Shown: positions 1 through 6,529, counted from the first letter of the stretch. The stretch is 7,111 bases of DNA from Bacteroidales bacterium UBA5621 (GCA_002424525.1 DIKJ01000255.1:1-7111), one strand, 5' to 3'. The notes: generated from the letters alone by a model not told the origin. A program made the numbers and translations.

Positions 1-471
1 ACTATACTCCTTACAGCAACCGACTTGCCTATTGAACTGCCAAATATTTTCTACGACTTTGGCAGATGGGATCTCAGACCGGAGTCGATGGTGTCGCTCG
101 ACAGGCTTGTAGAGACGCTCAACGATAACCCGCAGGTAACTATCGAGCTTATGTCGCACACCGATTCCCGCGATACTGAGGAGTATAACCTTGACCTTTC
201 CCAGAAGAGAGCCCAGTCGGTGGTTGAATACCTGATACTGAAGGGTATTGAACCTGAGCGATTGTCTCCTAAGGGTTATGGGGAGTCAAGTCCGAAGGTT
301 GTCGATGAGGAAACTAACTCGCAGTACCCGTTCCTTAAGACCGGAACAACCCTTACGGAACAGTTCATCAATACTCTTCCGACTGAAGAACAGAAGGAGA
401 TCGCACACCAGATAAACCGCAGAACCGAGTTCAGGGTTCTCAGAACAGATTATGTGTCACGTCAAAAATAG
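1..471 (+). CDS. OmpA-family C-terminal domain protein (5' end outside window)
   Basis: The reading frame is open from base 1, so the gene begins upstream and only about 156 C-terminal residues are visible. A TTG at position 25 is inside the domain and is not a credible start. The fragment is an OmpA/MotB-like peptidoglycan-binding domain. It has a YDFGRWDLRPES strand-helix opening, then the ELMSHTDSRDTEEYN segment, then LSQKRAQSVVEYLILKGI and RLSPKGYGES. The Asp of HTDS and the Arg of KRAQS are at the positions that hold diaminopimelate in this family. A longer insert precedes the final NRRTEFRVL strand, as is common in Bacteroidota proteins that end TPR-PD40-OmpA, such as PorE-like envelope lipoproteins. 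The upstream domains are not visible, so the full architecture is inferred. The protein probably anchors an outer-membrane assembly to the cell wall in the periplasm. Its last 20 bp overlap the start of the ThuA-like gene, suggesting co-transcription. Confidence 0.9.
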   Translation, partial: TILLTATDLPIELPNIFYDFGRWDLRPESMVSLDRLVETLNDNPQVTIELMSHTDSRDTEEYNLDLSQKRAQSVVEYLILKGIEPERLSPKGYGESSPKVVDEETNSQYPFLKTGTTLTEQFINTLPTEEQKEIAHQINRRTEFRVLRTDYVSRQK

Positions 472-1204
472 ATTCATTTCCGTTCTGGCTATTACTGCAT
501 TGCTGCTTGCATTGAGTGCTTGCAAATCGTCAGCCAGGCCGATTCGGGTTATGGTCATCACCGGAGGACATGGCTATAAAGTTGAACAATTCAACCAGAT
601 GCTCTCCAGCCTGGGTCCCGGTATAACGTGGGAGGTGGCTGAGTTTCCCGGAGCATATGACCTGTTCCTTCCTGAAAACCGGGATAAATATGATGTTCTG
701 GTATTTTACCATATGTGGCAGAAAGTTACCGGTGAACAGGCTGAAGCTTTCGCAGATTGTATCAGACAGGGAAAGCCTGTTGTGGCTCTTCATCACAGTA
801 TCTGTGCCTACGACGACTGGCCTGAATATTTTAGCATCATAGGAGGCAAATATTTTCACAGGGAGACCACGATAAACGGGAAGATGTATCAGCCCTCATC
901 ATATATTCACGATCTTCATTTCAGGGTCAGGGTTGTGACTCAGCGCCATCCGGTCACGAGAGGAGTAAAGGATTTCGATATTTTTGACGAGACATACAAG
1001 GATTATTATGTTGAGCCCGGAGTAACACCATTGCTGATAACCGATGAACCAACCAGCACTCCTGTTATCGGGTGGACAAAACAATACGGCAAGGCCCGCG
1101 TGGTAACGCTTCAGAGCGGACACGACGCTCCAACCTTTGAAAATCCAAGTTTCAGAAAACTTCTGAAGCAATCAATCGAATGGGTTAGCAGAGGGAAGCC
1201 GTAA
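452..1204 (+). CDS. ThuA-like domain lipoprotein
   Basis: The 250-residue protein starts with a lipoprotein signal: basic CHVKNRF, a hydrophobic core (residues 8-21) and an LSAC lipobox with Cys24 as the expected lipidated residue. Residues after the Cys (KSSARP) lack the acidic pair of the Bacteroidota surface-export signal, so a periplasmic-facing location is inferred. Residues 31-246 match the ThuA (trehalose-utilisation-like, class I glutamine amidotransferase fold) family. Visible blocks are MVITGGHGY (34-42), YDVLVFYHMW (80-89), GKPVVALHHSI (107-117), the GGKYF..H block (131-136), HPVTRGVKDFDIFDE (166-180) and a C-terminal LQSGHD (220-225). Family members occur in sugar-utilisation and secreted Bacteroidota gene sets, but the reaction is not established, and no trehalose genes are nearby. 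ATG452 is chosen because it gives the complete signal peptide. It overlaps the OmpA-domain gene by 20 bp and has no Shine-Dalgarno sequence, so translational coupling is plausible. It ends 2 bp from the convergent peptidase gene. Confidence 0.88.
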   Translation: MCHVKNRFISVLAITALLLALSACKSSARPIRVMVITGGHGYKVEQFNQMLSSLGPGITWEVAEFPGAYDLFLPENRDKYDVLVFYHMWQKVTGEQAEAFADCIRQGKPVVALHHSICAYDDWPEYFSIIGGKYFHRETTINGKMYQPSSYIHDLHFRVRVVTQRHPVTRGVKDFDIFDETYKDYYVEPGVTPLLITDEPTSTPVIGWTKQYGKARVVTLQSGHDAPTFENPSFRKLLKQSIEWVSRGKP

Positions 1205-1206
1205 AC

Positions 1207-3306
1207 CTACACCTTCAACGTCACCAAGCCCGCTTCTTTAAGGTAATATATATAATTTATGATGTCCTGCAGATCAGCATCCCATCTGTTCTGGCTGTCA
1301 AGGAGTTTCTTTATATCAAGAGCCGAATTCTTTCCGTTGCACAGCCTGCCAAGTTCCTGTACATCCAGGCCCACCCCCTTCACCGGATATTTTTCCCTGA
1401 GTTTCGGATCGGTGTTTGACAATATTTCGTTATAACCTCTGTACCCCTTTTCAGTAACAACAGGTGTGAGTGCAGGAATTAATCCGGCGGCCCTGATCTC
1501 CAGTGCAGAAGGCTTTATTGCGATTTTCATTATCCCGAGTTGTCTGCCGGCAATCTCAGCATAGCCTTCGAAAGCCTCCAACGCCGACTTGCCGGAAGTT
1601 TCGACCGATGCAGAGAGTCTCAGCAGATACCCGCTGAATGAAGGAGAGTCCGGCACCAGCTCGGCAATGGAGGCAAGTGTTGCTTTTTCATTTATAAGGG
1701 CTGCTTCGATATATCCTTTGGTTCTTTTATACTTGGCTCCGAAATCCTCCTTCTTTGCCGTTCCCAGCTCATCAATCGCTCTTGTGAGCTGTTTTCCTAT
1801 CCGGGATGAAGCGTTGCCGGTCACTTCCCCGGCAATCTTTGACGCCATTTCCTCGCCTGCACCGGCGATGGTATATGCTGCTGCCGCCCCAATGAAACAG
1901 ACTCTTTTAAGCTGGGTGGGATCACATTTGTCGGCCAGGTCCTGAGAGGTATGATAATAAAGATCGGGCCAGGTGATCATCATTATCCCCGGCACCTGAA
2001 CACCCAGATCGTTGAATACCTCATGATCGGACGCACCGTAATGATCGTCGATGGCATAATAGAAGGGATCATCTGATCCGGTCATTGCCACGATCCTGCG
2101 TACAAATCCGGTCCTTCCTGAGATTGCAAGGCCTGCCCTGTTGCCCAGTCCGGTAAAATTGTAGTAGTTCTCCATCACATCGTTGATATAGTGAGGATTG
2201 CCATATGTTGTCCGATGCAGGCACAGGAAAGACTGGCTCTCCTTCAATCGCAGACCTACCATGTCGAGATTGATGTTGCACAGGGTTTTTTTCATCAGAT
2301 CCCTGTTAGCGTTCACCCAGGGGCCGGTCCCGGAGAACTCGGGCACCCAGATAAATCTGATGGTCCTCTTCGGACGCACAATCCTGCCTTCTTCTATCAT
2401 CGTGTTAAGCATCCTTGCTATTTCGAGAATTGCGGCAGATCCTGAAATATTGTCGTTGGCTCCCATTTTAACGAATCCCTCGAAAAGGTGAGCTGAAAAG
2501 ATCACTTCTCCTGCAGAAGGGTCACTCCCCCTTATTATGCAGGATGTGACTTCAAGGTCATAATCATGGTATTCCGCTTTCACAACTGCGCGAACCGTGA
2601 TCTTTTCACCTGACATCAGGCGGTCGCGCAGAAGTATCCCTTCCCGGGGGGGCAGGAAGAATCCGAATTTCGCCGGGCTCTGACTACCTCTTCTACCGCT
2701 CAGTCCCGTAATCGGTATCGCAAGGGGAACCTGGTGAGGCCTGGGGGAATCATATGAAATGACGCCTGCGGCTCCTTTTGGTACGGCAAGCGCATGGACC
2801 ATCGAGATGCTCCCGGAAGTCACGGCGATCTTCCCATCGACGCCTGCCCTGGTTATCTCTTCTTCACTTCCTTCTCCAACCCATACAAGGTCTGCAGTAA
2901 TATCGGCGTTGTTACTGCCGGAGGCAAGCACTGCCGGGAGATCACCATAATCGGCGATCTTCGATCTTCCCGGACTTATCTCCCATAAGCTTCCTTTTAC
3001 ACCATCCCAGGTCGGGCCGGCTCCGGGATACTTATTGACAACGGCACCTTCAAGCCCGTACTCCTTAAGTTTATTATAGACATAATCGGTTTCGAAAAAA
3101 TACCCTGAATATTCCGAAGCCGGACGGTCATGTATAAAACCGCCCATTACTGTAATATGGTTCATCGCCCTTTCGCCTGAGGCTTCACCGATAAACTCGT
3201 CAATGATTCTGTCGGGCAGGAGCGCACGCGGAACCGAATTCTGGCCTGCGACGGCAAAGCCTGACAGAATTACGGCTGACAGGAATAGAAGCTTTTTAAA
3301 ATGCAT
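1207..3306 (-). CDS. Exported M28-family metallopeptidase with PA-like insert and winged-helix-like tail
   Basis: This 699-residue protein begins with a signal peptide (MHFKKLLFLSAVILSGFAVA, likely cut after Ala20), so it acts in the periplasm or outside the cell. Residues about 135-255 resemble a protease-associated (PA) insert (DLVWVGEGSEEE, VDGKIAV, KGAAGVISYDS). Residues about 265-485 form an M28 zinc aminopeptidase-like domain. Candidate metal ligands and catalytic residues are His273 (FSAH), Asp285 (GANDN), Glu323 (VPEFSG), Asp348 (NLDMVG) and His452 (YYHTSQD); GASDHEVFND (424-433) is also conserved-looking. The usual HxD motif reads His-Leu-Phe here, so the Asp after the first ligand is missing. 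The last 60 or so residues (DVQELGRLCNGKNSALDIKK, then LQDIINYIYYLKEAGLV) look like a winged-helix domain, as known in DUF4910-type M28 relatives. Substrate is unknown; peptide hydrolysis is inferred. The start is supported by the signal peptide. It is transcribed divergently from purM, and its stop lies 2 bp from that of the ThuA gene. Confidence 0.87.
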   Translation of the reverse strand: MHFKKLLFLSAVILSGFAVAGQNSVPRALLPDRIIDEFIGEASGERAMNHITVMGGFIHDRPASEYSGYFFETDYVYNKLKEYGLEGAVVNKYPGAGPTWDGVKGSLWEISPGRSKIADYGDLPAVLASGSNNADITADLVWVGEGSEEEITRAGVDGKIAVTSGSISMVHALAVPKGAAGVISYDSPRPHQVPLAIPITGLSGRRGSQSPAKFGFFLPPREGILLRDRLMSGEKITVRAVVKAEYHDYDLEVTSCIIRGSDPSAGEVIFSAHLFEGFVKMGANDNISGSAAILEIARMLNTMIEEGRIVRPKRTIRFIWVPEFSGTGPWVNANRDLMKKTLCNINLDMVGLRLKESQSFLCLHRTTYGNPHYINDVMENYYNFTGLGNRAGLAISGRTGFVRRIVAMTGSDDPFYYAIDDHYGASDHEVFNDLGVQVPGIMMITWPDLYYHTSQDLADKCDPTQLKRVCFIGAAAAYTIAGAGEEMASKIAGEVTGNASSRIGKQLTRAIDELGTAKKEDFGAKYKRTKGYIEAALINEKATLASIAELVPDSPSFSGYLLRLSASVETSGKSALEAFEGYAEIAGRQLGIMKIAIKPSALEIRAAGLIPALTPVVTEKGYRGYNEILSNTDPKLREKYPVKGVGLDVQELGRLCNGKNSALDIKKLLDSQNRWDADLQDIINYIYYLKEAGLVTLKV

Positions 3307-3350
3307 GGATGTACAGGTTTTGATTTTTATGATTAAATGTAAAGAGTGCC

Positions 3351-3358
3351 TAAAGGTA
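3351..3358 (-). promoter_or_regulatory. Candidate -7 box for the M28 peptidase gene
   Basis: Read on the minus strand this is TACCTTTA, one mismatch from the Bacteroidota -7 consensus TAnnTTTG. It lies 45 bp upstream of the peptidase ATG. The identical octamer is found upstream of the DUF2851 gene in the same orientation, which strengthens the call. No clear TTTG-like -33 element is seen at the usual distance, so the promoter is tentative. Confidence 0.4.
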
Positions 3359-3418
3359 AAAAAGATGAAGTATAATTTCCCCTCTGAAAGATAATTTTAA
3401 CAGGAGAGGACATTTTTT

Positions 3419-3426
3419 TATCTTTG
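3419..3426 (+). promoter_or_regulatory. Candidate -7 box for purM
   Basis: TATCTTTG is an exact match to the Bacteroidota sigma-ABfr -7 consensus TAnnTTTG. It sits 16 bp before the purM ATG at 3443, which would give a short AT-rich leader of roughly ten bases. The -33 region holds only a weak TTTTAA (3395-3400). There is no Shine-Dalgarno sequence next to the ATG; the AGGAGAGGA at 3402-3410 lies upstream of the -7 box and too far from the start to act as one. Confidence 0.5.
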
Positions 3427-3442
3427 GTCTTTATTATAAACT

Positions 3443-4612
3443 ATGGAATCAGAGTCGAAATACAGCAGACGGGGCGTCTCATCTTCCAAGGAGGAGGTTC
3501 ACAAAGCTATCGAAAAAACTGACAGAGGACTTTTCCCCAAAGCGTTCTGCAAAATTGTGCCGGACATGCTCGGCGGGGATGAGGATTACTGCAACATCAT
3601 GCATGCCGATGGTGCCGGAACAAAGTCATCCCTGGCATATATTTACTGGAAAGAGACCGGTGATATGTCGGTATGGAAGGGGATAGCGCAGGATGCAATA
3701 GTGATGAACCTCGACGACCTTCTCTGCGTTGGGCTTCACGACAATATCCTGCTTTCGTCCACTATAGGACGAAACAAGCATCTGGTTCCGGGGGAAGTCA
3801 TTTCAGCGATCGTAAACGGAACAGAAGAGATACTTGAGGAGATGCGCGGCCTGGGCATCGGTATCTGGTCGACGGGAGGGGAAACAGCAGATGTAGGAGA
3901 TCTTGTGCGTACAATAATAGTCGATTCCACTGTTGTTGCCAGGGTGAAAAAAGCCGATGTTATCTCTAATGACAGGATATCATCCGGCGATGTTATTGTG
4001 GGACTGGCCTCCGGTGGTCAGACAAGTTATGAGAAGGAGTATAACAGCGGTATCGGGAGCAACGGGCTTACTTCTGCCCGTCATGATGTGTTCAGTCAGT
4101 CACTTGCGCAGAAATACCCGGAAAGTTTTGATCCTGTTCTTACAGGAGATCTTTACTATTCCGGAAGCTTCAATCTCACCGATCCGATTGAAGGATTGAG
4201 CGTTAATGCCGGAAAGCTTGTGCTTAGCCCGACACGCACGTATGCGCCTGTCGTAAAAAGGGTTTTAGAAACCATGCGTCCTGTGATCCACGGGATGGTC
4301 CATTGCTCAGGCGGAGGACAGACAAAGGTGATGAGGTTTGTCGAAAACCTTCACGTGATAAAGGATAATATGTTCCCTCTCCCCCCGGTTTTCCGCATAA
4401 TACAGGAGCAGTCTGGCACTCCATGGAGGGAGATGTACCAGGTATTCAACATGGGACACAGGTTTGAGATATACACTGACCGGGTAAATGCCGGGAGGAT
4501 AATCTCCATAGCTGAGGATTTCAACCTTGAAGCCAGAATAGTCGGGCGCTGTGAAGCATCTGAGGGAAAGAAACTTACTATTATTTCGGAGCATGGTGAG
4601 TTTGTTTACTGA
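3443..4612 (+). CDS. purM: Phosphoribosylformylglycinamidine cyclo-ligase (AIR synthase)
   Basis: PurM converts formylglycinamidine ribonucleotide plus ATP to aminoimidazole ribonucleotide, a cytosolic step of de novo purine synthesis. The 389-residue protein shows PurM landmarks in order: HADGAGTKSSLAY (54-66, the ATP-binding DGxGTK loop), NLDDLLCVG (89-97), GGETADVGD (145-153), LSPTRTYAPV (261-270), IHGMVHCSGGG (282-292) and the EMYQVFNMGHR block (330-340). The N-terminal YSRRGVSSSKEEVH and the longer length (E. coli PurM is about 345 residues) fit the divergent Bacteroidota branch of the family, which I recognise from memory. ATG3443 is the furthest possible start, because an in-frame TAA lies at 3437-3439. 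The gene is divergent from the M28 peptidase and convergent with the S23 and DUF2851 genes. No convincing intrinsic terminator follows its stop. The alternative is another AIR-synthase-fold enzyme (SelD, PurL-like, HypE), but the C-terminal blocks favour PurM. Confidence 0.93.
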   Translation: MESESKYSRRGVSSSKEEVHKAIEKTDRGLFPKAFCKIVPDMLGGDEDYCNIMHADGAGTKSSLAYIYWKETGDMSVWKGIAQDAIVMNLDDLLCVGLHDNILLSSTIGRNKHLVPGEVISAIVNGTEEILEEMRGLGIGIWSTGGETADVGDLVRTIIVDSTVVARVKKADVISNDRISSGDVIVGLASGGQTSYEKEYNSGIGSNGLTSARHDVFSQSLAQKYPESFDPVLTGDLYYSGSFNLTDPIEGLSVNAGKLVLSPTRTYAPVVKRVLETMRPVIHGMVHCSGGGQTKVMRFVENLHVIKDNMFPLPPVFRIIQEQSGTPWREMYQVFNMGHRFEIYTDRVNAGRIISIAEDFNLEARIVGRCEASEGKKLTIISEHGEFVY

Positions 4613-4652
4613 ACTTCTGTTTAGTTGAAATTCCTGACTGCACATTAAATTC

Positions 4653-4684
4653 AGCGTAGAGCGTAGAGCGTGGAGCGTAGAGAG
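4653..4684 (+). repeat. Heptamer tandem array, left arm
   Basis: There are four consecutive heptamers, AGCGTAG, AGCGTAG, AGCGTGG and AGCGTAG (4653-4680), followed by a partial AGAG. One unit has a single substitution. The array lies between the purM stop (4612) and the S23 stop codon (complement of 4686-4688), and is the inverted partner of the array at 5083-5138. Confidence 0.9.
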
Positions 4685-4685
4685 G

Positions 4686-5060
4686 TTATTTGCACCATTT
4701 CTCTGGATTGTTGATCATAGATATCAGTAGTCTGCGGACTTCCACATAATCACTTATGAATTTCTCATGAGTTTCTTGTTTGATATAATTACAATCCAAT
4801 GAATAATTAAGCCAGACTTCAGTTTCATGTTCTTCACCCAGGGCGTCGACAAGTTTATTAACGAATGATTTTACATAACGCCTTCTAGCCCATGATTCAC
4901 CAATACATGATGTAACAGACCTTGAAGAACGACGAATTTGATCAGTTAAAGAATATTGTTCTTCCCTGGGAAAGCTTTTTGAAATCTCAAATATCTCCAT
5001 CGCCAGCTTGTACGCTTTTTGATAACCAATCAGATCCGAGAAACTCTCAATCTTCGCCAT
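4686..5060 (-). CDS. Four-helix-bundle protein, S23 / 23S rRNA intervening-sequence family
   Basis: This 124-residue protein has the family signature in order. The first helix is FSDLIGYQKAYKLAMEIFEI (7-26), followed by SFPREEQYSLTDQIRRSSRSV (29-49) and SCIGESWARRRY (51-62), where most members have NIAEG. Two further amphipathic helices follow (about 64-90 and 95-118). It matches the usual full length of about 115-125. Known members fold as four-helix bundles that form pentamers; relatives lie within 23S rRNA intervening sequences, and the related Avd proteins serve diversity-generating retroelements. No enzymatic role is known, and the basic faces suggest nucleic-acid binding. ATG5060 is the only start, since an in-frame stop lies 12 bases upstream (complement of 5073-5075). 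It is bounded by inverted heptamer arrays and is clearly poorer in GC than its neighbours, suggesting later acquisition. It lies 85 bp downstream of DUF2851 on the same strand. No reverse transcriptase or variable repeat was seen, so a retroelement role is not supported here. Confidence 0.9.
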   Translation of the reverse strand: MAKIESFSDLIGYQKAYKLAMEIFEISKSFPREEQYSLTDQIRRSSRSVTSCIGESWARRRYVKSFVNKLVDALGEEHETEVWLNYSLDCNYIKQETHEKFISDYVEVRRLLISMINNPEKWCK

Positions 5061-5082
5061 ATTGATATAGTTCTAATTACTT

Positions 5083-5138
5083 GCTCTACGCTCTACGCTC
5101 TACGCTCTACGCTCTACGCTCTACTCTCTACGCTCCCC
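5083..5138 (-). repeat. Heptamer tandem array, right arm
   Basis: There are six perfect GCTCTAC units in a row (5083-5124), then TCTCTAC (5125-5131) and a degenerate GCTCCCC (5132-5138). On the minus strand the unit reads GTAGAGC, a rotation of the AGCGTAG unit of the left arm, so the two arms are inverted and could pair over roughly 28-30 bp around the S23 gene. The array also lies between the DUF2851 stop (5146) and the S23 start. Confidence 0.92.
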
Positions 5139-5145
5139 TCTCACC

Positions 5146-6468
5146 TCACGGTTCCAGCATAAGCTCCTCCTGTCCCTTAAGGCTCTTCCCCATGCTGATC
5201 AGTCTGGTGCCTATCCTGCAATCGAGGCATCTTCTTTTTTTGCAGTATTCGTTCCTCAGCTCAATCAACGCCTGTGTACAGAAAGCCGATTCAGATCCGA
5301 CACCTGCATTTTCCCATTCAGTGATAATTGAATTTTGTTCCGGCGCGGTTTCCTCCAGAAATGAGAGGGCTCTCTCGCAGTAATCAGGGCGGCCGCGCTC
5401 CTTTCCATAAGTAAAGACTGCAGGTATCACGGCGTTGATAAGCAAAATATCCACTGCCTGCTGGCCTGTGTTTTTACCGACACCCCTGCTCTTCTTTCCA
5501 AAGACATAATGATCGTACCAGTACTCTGAGGCTTTAACCTCGAATAATTCCTTCAGCCGGTCCAGGCTTCCGGCCCCGATAACTCTCGAGAAGAGTCCTC
5601 CTGATACGGTGAGCATTGCTGCAAGCTGTGATATCCTTATTGTCGGGAAATTGACCGGCCGTAACCTTGAAAATTTCCAGAGCCATCCGTGAATTGGTTT
5701 CAGGGAGTACTTAGCGGAAAGGATCCTGTATTCCCTAACCAGGTCCCTGTAGTAATTGTCCGACAGAGCCTCTTTGAAGAGCCCCTCTTCGAGCATCCCG
5801 GCTGTTCCGTACAAAAGCGCTTCGACCTGGAACCGGTTATCTGAATGCTTGCGGATTATCCTGCAAGGAATGGAAGTGGCAAGCATTTCGAAAGGTTCGG
5901 TGTTAACCCTGAATCCGAAATAACGGCTGAGCAACCTGTAGAAAGTCTCATCCCAGTCGTTTCCGGTATCTTTGAGAATCTTGCGGATTGATCCCGATTT
6001 TTCCATCAGGCGCCCGATGACAAGTGCATGTTGCCAGTGACGCAGAAAAAAATGATCGAGTTTACTGATATCATCCTGACACGCTATTACACAAGGGTTA
6101 TTTACCAGGTCAAGGTACCGGTCGTAGAGGGCCGGGTCGAATGTGAGGCTTACCGTCAGCAGTTCCTCCCCCCTGGCGTTTAAAACCCTCCTGTCGTTTT
6201 CTGCCACCACATGGAGGATCACGTTGTCAAACGCATGGTCGTTATTATGGCCGTGGACTTCAAAATGCGAAGATCTGGTATGTATCTCGACGTTCCCTGC
6301 CCATTCGGTACCGCCGATAATTATTCTTGCATTGAAAAAATCCGGACCTGCATCGCGGTTATACTCCCCGGGATGCCTGACTATTATTCTGTTGCCGGCA
6401 GTATCATACAGACAATCAGGATCATAGAGGGTATATTTCCAGAGATAATGAAGGAATTCCTCTTTCAT
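5146..6468 (-). CDS. DUF2851 family protein
   Basis: This 440-residue cytosolic-looking protein (no signal peptide or membrane segment) is recognised as DUF2851, a family found mainly in Bacteroidota and without an established function. It begins with the typical MKEEFLHYLWKY, followed by the conserved core RDAGPDFFNARI (38-49), WAGNVEIHTRSSHFEVHGHN (56-75) and DNVILHVV (81-88). The last part carries the cysteine motif YCKKRRCLDCRIG (408-420; Cys409, Cys414, Cys417), with further cysteines at 364 and 397. The Asp43...Glu61-x-His63 pattern resembles the active-site layout of PD-(D/E)XK nucleases, which is inference from motif spacing only. ATG6468 is the start: an in-frame TAA lies five codons upstream with no other start between. 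A candidate promoter is at 6501-6529, next to a terminator for pyrF. The S23 gene follows 85 bp downstream on the same strand. Confidence 0.88.
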   Translation of the reverse strand: MKEEFLHYLWKYTLYDPDCLYDTAGNRIIVRHPGEYNRDAGPDFFNARIIIGGTEWAGNVEIHTRSSHFEVHGHNNDHAFDNVILHVVAENDRRVLNARGEELLTVSLTFDPALYDRYLDLVNNPCVIACQDDISKLDHFFLRHWQHALVIGRLMEKSGSIRKILKDTGNDWDETFYRLLSRYFGFRVNTEPFEMLATSIPCRIIRKHSDNRFQVEALLYGTAGMLEEGLFKEALSDNYYRDLVREYRILSAKYSLKPIHGWLWKFSRLRPVNFPTIRISQLAAMLTVSGGLFSRVIGAGSLDRLKELFEVKASEYWYDHYVFGKKSRGVGKNTGQQAVDILLINAVIPAVFTYGKERGRPDYCERALSFLEETAPEQNSIITEWENAGVGSESAFCTQALIELRNEYCKKRRCLDCRIGTRLISMGKSLKGQEELMLEP

Positions 6469-6500
6469 GACAGCACGATTTAGTTAATACAGCGATACCC

Positions 6501-6529
6501 TAAAGGTACAAAAAAATCGTGTTTTCCAA
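6501..6529 (-). promoter_or_regulatory. Candidate promoter for the DUF2851 gene
   Basis: On the minus strand, a -33-like TTG (complement of 6527-6529) is followed after 18 bp by TACCTTTA (complement of 6501-6508). This is one mismatch from the Bacteroidota TAnnTTTG box. The box lies 33 bp upstream of the DUF2851 ATG at 6468. The same TACCTTTA octamer precedes the M28 peptidase gene. The -33 trinucleotide falls in the loop of the pyrF terminator hairpin, so the two elements overlap. Confidence 0.45.

Larger units (their letters stand above)
4653..5138. mobile_element. Putative repeat-bounded cassette carrying an S23-type gene
   Basis: An AT-rich S23 four-helix-bundle gene fills almost all the space between two inverted arrays of one heptamer (AGCGTAG on the left, GCTCTAC on the right, reverse complements in register). 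The left array ends 1-2 bp from the stop codon, and the right array starts 22 bp upstream of the ATG. By hand count, bases 4741-5040 contain about 109 G+C of 300 (36%), against roughly 48-55% in sampled lines of flanking genes. No transposase is present and no target-site duplication was found outside the arrays. Treating the unit as mobile is therefore inference; the inverted arrangement and base composition are seen directly. Confidence 0.35.

Noticed and set aside
530..859. Minus-strand open frame of about 109 codons inside the ThuA-like gene
   Set aside because: It lies wholly opposite a well-supported coding gene, has no recognisable motif and is best read as a shadow frame.
3379..3419. 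Possible plus-strand hairpin (CCTCT / AGAGG) followed by seven T in the peptidase-purM intergenic region
   Set aside because: The stem is only five pairs with a loop of about 19 bases, or needs a three-base bulge, and no plus-strand gene lies upstream for it to terminate. The T-run is more likely part of the AT-rich purM promoter region.
4307..4645. Minus-strand open frame of about 112 codons over the purM 3' end
   Set aside because: It is opposite conserved PurM blocks and its translation shows no family features.
4613..4652. Terminator for purM
   Set aside because: Only a four-base AACT/AGTT stem was found and no T-run follows, so it is not supportable.
4686..5060. Diversity-generating retroelement accessory gene (Avd)
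   Set aside because: The protein is from the same superfamily, but no reverse transcriptase, template repeat or variable repeat is seen in the window, and the sequence fits the S23 branch better.
4653..5138. CRISPR array
   Set aside because: The units are 7 bp, contiguous and without spacers; these are simple tandem heptamers, and no cas genes are present.
4653..5138. Target-site duplication flanking the cassette
   Set aside because: The bases outside the left array (CATTAAATTC) and right array (TCTCACCTCA) share no direct repeat of useful length.
5081..5383. Plus-strand open frame running through the GCTCTAC array
   Set aside because: Its start is made of translated tandem repeat (LYALRST units) and the rest is antisense to DUF2851, so it is not a credible gene.
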